NCBI GenBank assembly: GCA_003224835.1
Contig: QHZX01000154.1
Location: 1-10,763, forward strand
Direction: 5' to 3'
Length of the DNA stretch: 10,763 nt
Source of the DNA: Acidobacteriota bacterium
Lineage (GTDB): Bacteria > Acidobacteriota > Terriglobia > Terriglobales > Acidobacteriaceae
Below, piece by piece: positions 6,772 to 10,763 of this stretch. A model generated the notes under the pieces. That model was not told where the DNA came from, searched no databases, and worked only from the letters and a program-made list of their open reading frames with translations. How positions within the stretch are numbered: the first letter of the stretch is position 1; each line of letters opens with the position of its first letter. The position numbers and the translations under genes are program-made.

Positions 6772-7314
6772 GTGCTATCATTCCGGGCCGTGCGATACCG
6801 AGCGTTCATTATTTGCCTCGCGGTGCTTCTGACCGCGCGCGCCTTCGCTGCGGATGATGAGGATGGCCAGCCCGCTCCACGTTTTCGCGCCAAAACCACC
6901 GCCGGAGAAAGCTTCAACAATGAATCGATCAAAGGCAAAGTAGTCTTGCTCGAATTCTGGACCAGCTGGTGCCAATACTGTCACCAGGAAGAAGCCCTGG
7001 TCGAGCAGATCAACAAAGAGTTCGCCGATAAAGGACTGATTGTTCTCGCCATCGACGTTGCCGAGTCGAAGAAGACGGTGAAGAAGTATCTTGAGCAGCA
7101 TCCCCGATCTTGCCGCATCGTTCTAACCGAGGGCACCAATCTCGCAGCCATGTACCAGGCCAATGTCTATCCCATTTATGTGGTCATTGACCGCGACGGC
7201 AATATCGCTGGCGAGCAGCGAGGGGCCGCCGGTGAGCGTGCGCTACGCAGTTTACTCGCCACCGCTGGAATCGGAGTCGAGGCGGAAGACAACCAGGACT
7301 CCGACCATAACTAG
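6772..7314 (+). CDS. Exported TlpA/ResA-like thioredoxin-fold protein
   Basis: With the GTG start at 6772 the product is 180 residues. An N-terminal signal peptide (hydrophobic FIICLAVLLTARAFA) predicts export. The rest is a TlpA-like thioredoxin fold: PAPRFRAKTTAGESF, then KGKVVLLEFWTSWCQYC with the redox pair Cys67 and Cys70, then GLIVLAIDVAESKKTVKKYL, then the cis-proline loop NVYPIYVVIDRDGNI (Pro134). Such proteins reduce or shuffle disulfides in the cell envelope, for example in cytochrome c maturation. The CQYC dipeptide is less common than CGPC or CPPC. The frame is open back to 6577 through repeat sequence, but that part is repeat-derived. GTG 6790 is an alternative start; neither has a visible Shine-Dalgarno. 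It is convergent with the channel gene, 12 bases between the stops. Confidence 0.88.
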   Translation: MLSFRAVRYRAFIICLAVLLTARAFAADDEDGQPAPRFRAKTTAGESFNNESIKGKVVLLEFWTSWCQYCHQEEALVEQINKEFADKGLIVLAIDVAESKKTVKKYLEQHPRSCRIVLTEGTNLAAMYQANVYPIYVVIDRDGNIAGEQRGAAGERALRSLLATAGIGVEAEDNQDSDHN

Positions 7315-7326
7315 AAAAAAGACTGT

Positions 7327-7902
7327 TTACTTTGCCAGCTTACTTTCGATGCGGCGGTCGGGAATCAGCCACATAATCGCTACGATTATGTAACATGCAC
7401 CCGCCATCCATGGCTGGGCGAACGCCAGCGGAATTGCCGCCGCATTGATTGCGATTGAGATCTTTCCTTTTCTGTCACTTCCAATGGAAGCCGCTAGAGT
7501 AGAGCCGCGCCCATGAAGATTAATCAGCGCTCTTGTCAGAATGAAATATGCAATCGCGGCCAGCAGCAGGACTATCCCGTACACCGCCACCGGCCACGAC
7601 TTGAAATGATTCTCGCCCATCCAGGCAGTCGTGAATGGAACGAGCGAGAGCCAGAACAACAGGTGCAGGTTCGCCCACAGCGTTGCGCCATTGACGCGCT
7701 GGGTTGCGTGCAGCAGGTGGTGATGATTGTTCCAGTAGATGCCGATGAAAACGAAACTCACTAAATAACTCAGAAAAACGGGAACCACCGGCCGCAACGA
7801 GGCAAGACTCGCACCATGCGGCGATTTCATTTCCAGCACCATAATGGTGATGATGACGGCGAGAACCCCGTCGCTGAACGCTTCCAGGCGGCCTTTGTTC
7901 AT
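7327..7902 (-). CDS. TMEM175 family (DUF1211) potassium channel-like protein
   Basis: The 191-residue protein has about six predicted membrane segments and is an inner-membrane protein. It begins with the hallmark of bacterial TMEM175 proteins, RLEAFSDGVLAVIITIMVLEMK, in which the FSDG block near the start of the first helix shapes the pore. Later helices are visible in VFLSYLVSFVFIGIYWNNHHHLL, LHLLFWLSLVPFTTAWMG, VYGIVLLLAAIAYFIL, INAAAIPLAFAQPW and GACYIIVAIMWLIP. Bacterial members form tetrameric potassium-permeable channels that lack the TVGYG filter. ATG 7902 is chosen because it gives the standard N terminus; the frame is open to 7959, but that extension lies in a repeat element. The start is only 14 bases from the repeat array, so its promoter must lie in or beyond repeat DNA. 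No strong Shine-Dalgarno is seen. Confidence 0.92.
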   Translation of the reverse strand: MNKGRLEAFSDGVLAVIITIMVLEMKSPHGASLASLRPVVPVFLSYLVSFVFIGIYWNNHHHLLHATQRVNGATLWANLHLLFWLSLVPFTTAWMGENHFKSWPVAVYGIVLLLAAIAYFILTRALINLHGRGSTLAASIGSDRKGKISIAINAAAIPLAFAQPWMAGACYIIVAIMWLIPDRRIESKLAK

Positions 7903-7915
7903 GTCTGCTTTGTCC

Positions 7916-8336
7916 GACCACGCACGGGAAGGGCACGGCTTCAGCCGTGCCGAAAGCAAATCCCCCCAGCCATGTCATTCCGAGCGTAGCATTTCGCGCA
8001 CGCGAAATGCGAAGTCGAGGAACCTGCTTTTCTTGCGGATGCAACCACACCCGGGAAGGGCACGGCTTTAGCCGTGCCGAGCGCCACTTCCTTTACTCTG
8101 TCATTCCGAGCGTAGCATTTCGCGCACGCGAAATGCGAAGTCGAGGAACCTGCTTTTCTTGCGGATGCAACCACACCCGGGAAGGGCACGGCTTTAGCCG
8201 TGCCGAGCGCCACTTCCTTTACTCTGTCATTCCGAGCGCAGCATTTCGCGTACGCGAAATGCGAAGTCGAGGAACCTGCTTTTTTTGCGGGCGCGACCAC
8301 GCACGGGAAGGGCACGGCTTCAGCCGTGCCGTACGA
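7916..8336 (+). repeat. REP/BIME-like array, alternating A and B palindromes, 126-bp period
   Basis: Four A units and three B units alternate. A hairpins are perfect: GGCACGGCT, two bases, AGCCGTGCC, at 7932-7951, 8059-8078, 8185-8204 and 8311-8330. B units begin GTCATTCCGAGCG at 7974, 8100 and 8226, exactly 126 bases apart. Each carries a perfect ten-base palindrome, GCATTTCGCG and CGCGAAATGC around CA or TA, and ends GAGGAACCTGCTTTT. The two middle A-B units are nearly identical, which points to recent tandem duplication. The array fills the gap between the stop of the Asp-box gene (8369) and the start of the channel gene (7902). Frames across it encode repeated VIPSAAFRVREMRSRGTCFS-like text and are not genes. 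Confidence 0.95.
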
Positions 8337-8368
8337 GCCGCGTCGAAAATGTGCCTCAGCTGTCGAAC

Positions 8369-9751
8369 TTACGGTAGCGAGCGCGCAAAAAAGATGTCGC
8401 GCTCCAGAGTTGTACCAAGCGAGAGCTCCCGCCGCGTCCAGATCACGCCCAGCGATCCACTGGTCAGAAAATAACTCCCCATGTAGTCTCCAGGCGGCTC
8501 CGAACCAGCAGGCGATACGGGATTATTTTCATCCAGCGAAACCAGCTGTGGCTTTTGCCACGGATTGAAAATCGCTCCGTACACCCGCCATGGAGTCGTG
8601 TTCGAGTCCGGCGTGTAATACACACCAACTCCAAGCTTGCTGCCATTCGGCGAAACTCCCAGCCATGCATAGCGATAACGGCCGGCACGCGGAGTAATGT
8701 CTTTTCCCTTCCACGTGTGCCCCTGGTCGACCGATTGATACAGCATGATTCGATTGCTGTCAGGATCGCACGTCGTCCCGGTAACGTCCGTCGTGCATTC
8801 CAGATGGTGCGCGTCAACATAGATAGTCCAGATCGTCCCGTCAGGCGCAACCATCACGCTCGGCCAACTGAAAGTGCTGTCGAGCGCCTGATAATTGCCG
8901 ACTACGAATCGCTGATAGCTTTGTCCGTCGTCTGCAGAGACGTAAGCGTAAAGCGTGCCCTTCGGATTGGTTGCGCTAAACACATCATCCGAGCCGCCAT
9001 CGTTGCCGCAAACTGCATACAGCAGATGCACACCAGCGCGGTGATCGCTCGCCGGACGGCACCATCCAGAGTCCGGCAAAGTGCAACCTATTGAGTTGAA
9101 AGTATTGCCGCCATCGAGCGATGGGTAAACCGTATAACGCCCGGGGCCGCATCCGGTTCCCTGTGTTCCAAGCGGATACGTAACTTTGTCGCCTTCATTA
9201 CCAAAATAAAACACATGCCCATTGCCGTGCGCTGTCACCCACGGGCGGTCATCAACAAGCTGCGCTGCCGGAATCAAGGGACGCGTCGTTTCAAGCGTCA
9301 CGCTTGCCAGTCCATTAACTTTCCAACGCGTAAATGTGGCATCAGCCACGTTGGTATCGACAAAGTAGAGATGATCGGCATCGTCCAGCGCCATGTCGCC
9401 TTCATCACCAAACTCATGCTGCTCGAGGCTGAGCGGCGTTAGACCTTGAATGTCCTGCCAGCTCTGGCCTGAATTGACAGAAATCCAGTCCCACGACATG
9501 CTGCGCGTGTAAGTGGGCGAATTGACGTCTGGAGCGAGGACCAGTTGCCAGTTTTCTTTATGCGCGGTGGCAAACAGATTTCCAAAGCGGTCGGCGACAA
9601 AGCTCGGTTCGTAGCCAAATCCGCCAGTGGGCGTGACTTTGACCGGAGCTCCAAAGGTTGTGCTTTGCGCAAGGCAAAGCTGCGCAGCGGTGAGCACCAA
9701 GATTGCGAGGACCAACTGGAGAACAGATGTACGACGCGGACAGGAATCCAT
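8369..9751 (-). CDS. Secreted sialidase-like (BNR/Asp-box beta-propeller) protein
   Basis: The product is 460 residues with a signal peptide (TSVLQLVLAILVLTAAQLCLAQ), so it is exported. Four Asp-box type motifs, SxDxGxTW or close, are spread along it: SVNSGQSW at 91-98, SLDGGNTF at 211-218, SADDGQSY at 272-279 and SVDQGHTW at 340-347. These mark the turns of beta-propeller blades as in sialidases and other glycoside-binding propellers. The C-terminal GDYMGSYFLTSGSLGVIWTRR block followed by DIFFARS is the closing blade. Sialidase activity cannot be claimed; the arginine triad was not identified. ATG 9751 is preferred over upstream ATG 9793 because it has AGGAG seven bases before it and gives a clean signal peptide. 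The gene stands alone between two repeat-rich gaps. Confidence 0.85.
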   Translation of the reverse strand: MDSCPRRTSVLQLVLAILVLTAAQLCLAQSTTFGAPVKVTPTGGFGYEPSFVADRFGNLFATAHKENWQLVLAPDVNSPTYTRSMSWDWISVNSGQSWQDIQGLTPLSLEQHEFGDEGDMALDDADHLYFVDTNVADATFTRWKVNGLASVTLETTRPLIPAAQLVDDRPWVTAHGNGHVFYFGNEGDKVTYPLGTQGTGCGPGRYTVYPSLDGGNTFNSIGCTLPDSGWCRPASDHRAGVHLLYAVCGNDGGSDDVFSATNPKGTLYAYVSADDGQSYQRFVVGNYQALDSTFSWPSVMVAPDGTIWTIYVDAHHLECTTDVTGTTCDPDSNRIMLYQSVDQGHTWKGKDITPRAGRYRYAWLGVSPNGSKLGVGVYYTPDSNTTPWRVYGAIFNPWQKPQLVSLDENNPVSPAGSEPPGDYMGSYFLTSGSLGVIWTRRELSLGTTLERDIFFARSLP

Positions 9752-9870
9752 AGGAGAGCTCCTGAAAGAATTCGACGAGTCACCGAAACGCAAAGAAGAT
9801 GCTGGCCTGTTTTAGAAAGTTGCTCACCTAAGGTGGACTTGAGCTGCTTTCATCTATGCCTGAGAAGCTG

Positions 9871-9990
9871 CTGACCACGCACGGGAAGGGCACGGCTTCA
9901 GCCGTGCCGAAAGCAAATCCCCTCACCCATGTCATTCCGAGCGCAGCATTTCGCGTACGCGAAATGCGAAGTCGAGGAACCTGCTTTTCC
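9871..9990 (+). repeat. Single intact A-B repeat pair
   Basis: One pair of the same family lies upstream of the Asp-box gene. The A hairpin is at 9889-9908 (GGCACGGCT, TC, AGCCGTGCC). The B unit starts at 9931 with its palindrome at 9946-9967 and ends with GAGGAACCTGCTTTTCC. Both palindromes are perfect. The linker AAAGCAAATCCCC between A and B also occurs at 7952-7965, and the CTCACCCAT before the B unit also occurs at 6542-6550. Confidence 0.93.
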
Positions 9991-10041
9991 CGGTCAGCAT
10001 ATCAATGTGGTCGCTCGCGCTTTGTCACTTCGAACTTGAAC

Positions 10042-10061
10042 GGCACGTCTAAAGACGTGCC
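10042..10061. repeat. Third hairpin type (C), related to A
   Basis: GGCACGTCT, AA, AGACGTGCC forms a perfect nine-pair hairpin. It differs from the A hairpin by one G to T change in the left arm that is matched by a C to A change in the right arm, plus the central two bases. It sits about 50 bases after the last B unit. Confidence 0.8.
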
Positions 10062-10105
10062 CTGATACAAAATTCCAGGAGCCACAGAGCCACGTATCCG
10101 AGCGA

Positions 10106-10163
10106 GCACACAATTGGCGCGGACAATTTTGTGTGCGAAGTAGCGTCCCAAGCGGGGACGCTA
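10106..10163 (-). terminator. Two hairpins just past the stop of the nuclease-like gene, possible terminator
   Basis: TAGCGTCCC (10141-10149) pairs with GGGACGCTA (10155-10163) around AAGCG, beginning three bases past the stop of the gene on the minus strand. Next to it GCACACAA (10106-10113) pairs with TTGTGTGC (10129-10136). The position suits termination, but no T-run follows the first stem on the minus strand, so the mechanism is uncertain; they could be further repeat elements. Confidence 0.45.
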
Positions 10164-10165
10164 TT

Positions 10166-10720
10166 TCAGGCGCCGGGGGCGATGGCAGCCGCAGCCGTAA
10201 AGGTTTCGGCGAAGGCGGATCCGGAATCACCGTCTAGTTTAGAAGGGAGGCCGGGCTCGACGACGGTGATGGCTGGATTCATCAGCTTCCAGGCCTCGCA
10301 ATATTTTTCGTACTTGGACCTTTTCGATCCGGGAGCTAGACAAACGCAGGTCCGGCCCTCAATTACGGCCGCCGGGAAGACGTACCAAAGGTCCTCCTGA
10401 AAGATGTAGGCCGCGAGGAAATCAATTTCAGTGGTCGAATAGGTCGTCGCCGGACCACGACTCCCGCCTCCCACTGAGGTCTTGACGCGATAGTAGCGTC
10501 TCGATGGCGTTCTGGCCAAAACGGACTTGACCTGAACGCGCCAGAAGATGTTCTGCACGCGAACAACGAGGTCATAGCGTTCACTTTCGCCATACGGCTG
10601 CGCTACCGAGAAGCCGAAACTTGCAGCCTTGCGCATGAAGGCGAATTCGGCCAGGTGTCCGCGATGCTTGCAATCGAGGTCAACTGGATAAGTTAGTTGG
10701 TTACGAGTCTGTTCAGACAT
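10166..10720 (-). CDS. Solitary PD-(D/E)XK endonuclease-like protein
   Basis: The 184-residue cytoplasmic protein matches the small PD-(D/E)XK endonuclease family related to the intron-encoded I-SspI type (Pfam PD-(D/E)XK endonuclease, from memory). Core residues are visible in order: Glu25 in GHLAEFAFMRKAASFGF, Asp50 in ESERYDLVVRV, and Gln63-Val64-Lys65 in FWRVQVKS, where the QxK form of the last motif is typical of this family. A later block, EIDFLAAYIFQEDLWYVFPA, is also conserved. These residues would bind metal and cut DNA. No methylase, helicase, intron or other restriction component is visible next to it, so its target and role are unknown. Start ATG 10720 has GGGG about seven bases before it. 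The C-terminal 30 residues (SKLDGDSGSAFAETFTAAAAIAPGA) are low complexity. Confidence 0.82.
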   Translation of the reverse strand: MSEQTRNQLTYPVDLDCKHRGHLAEFAFMRKAASFGFSVAQPYGESERYDLVVRVQNIFWRVQVKSVLARTPSRRYYRVKTSVGGGSRGPATTYSTTEIDFLAAYIFQEDLWYVFPAAVIEGRTCVCLAPGSKRSKYEKYCEAWKLMNPAITVVEPGLPSKLDGDSGSAFAETFTAAAAIAPGA

Positions 10721-10763
10721 TGTTACCCCTAGTTTTGTTATTGCTAAATTTAGAGAGATCGCT

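Noticed and set aside
6552..6938. Minus-strand frame across the decayed repeats and the thioredoxin signal region
   Set aside because: It encodes repeat-derived text on both sides and is antisense to a recognisable gene.
7916..8336. CRISPR array
   Set aside because: The whole 126-bp unit is repeated, including what would be spacers; units are palindromic and long, and no cas genes are present.
7941..8474. Long frames on both strands over the repeat array
   Set aside because: They only translate the palindromic units, giving the same peptide three times. The 126-bp period is a multiple of three, which keeps the frames open.
8555..9094. 179-residue plus-strand frame inside the Asp-box gene
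   Set aside because: It is antisense to a gene with signal peptide and four Asp-boxes; composition is arginine and isoleucine rich as expected of a shadow frame.

Overview
The window reads as ordinary chromosome of a soil-type Acidobacteriota bacterium, most likely class Terriglobia (Koribacter/Sulfotelmatobacter-like). The evidence is the gene mix (PilZ proteins, a CHASE3/PAS NarL-type sensor kinase, a TMEM175 channel, a small OB-like secreted protein with a TITGCLSQGD motif, Asp-box secreted proteins) and the intergenic palindromic repeats beginning GTCATTCCGAGCG. These features are recalled as typical of that group; no database search was possible.

Layout. 1-768 (minus): an overlapping DUF2844 then DUF3443 pair of exported proteins, the second running off the left edge. 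859-1287 (minus): a small PilZ-like protein. 1438-2349 (minus): lipA, lipoyl synthase. 2560-4216 (plus): a CHASE3-PAS-HisKA_3 sensor kinase whose ATPase domain is broken by an internal deletion plus frame change, with the last part surviving out of frame. 4286-4537 (minus): a CsbD-like stress protein. 4783-5499 (minus): a degenerate receiver-PilZ fusion. 5500-5957: mostly empty, ending in a clear rho-independent terminator. 5958-6338 (minus): a small secreted OB-like protein. 6500-6737: two decayed repeat pairs. 6772-7314 (plus): an exported TlpA-like thioredoxin. 7327-7902 (minus): a TMEM175-type channel. 7916-8336: a compact repeat array with an exact 126-bp period. 8369-9751 (minus): a secreted Asp-box (sialidase-like) protein. 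9871-10163: another repeat pair and further hairpins. 10166-10720 (minus): a solitary PD-(D/E)XK endonuclease-like protein.

There is no large operon. Apart from the DUF2844/DUF3443 overlap, genes stand alone, mostly on the minus strand. I see no convincing new multi-gene defence or biosynthetic system. The points most worth a second look are the broken kinase, the REP/BIME-like repeat family (exact 126-bp spacing, paired base changes between hairpins, decayed copies against a gene start), the DUF3443 protein lacking the glycine of its DTG-type motif, and the lone nuclease-like gene beside a stack of palindromes.
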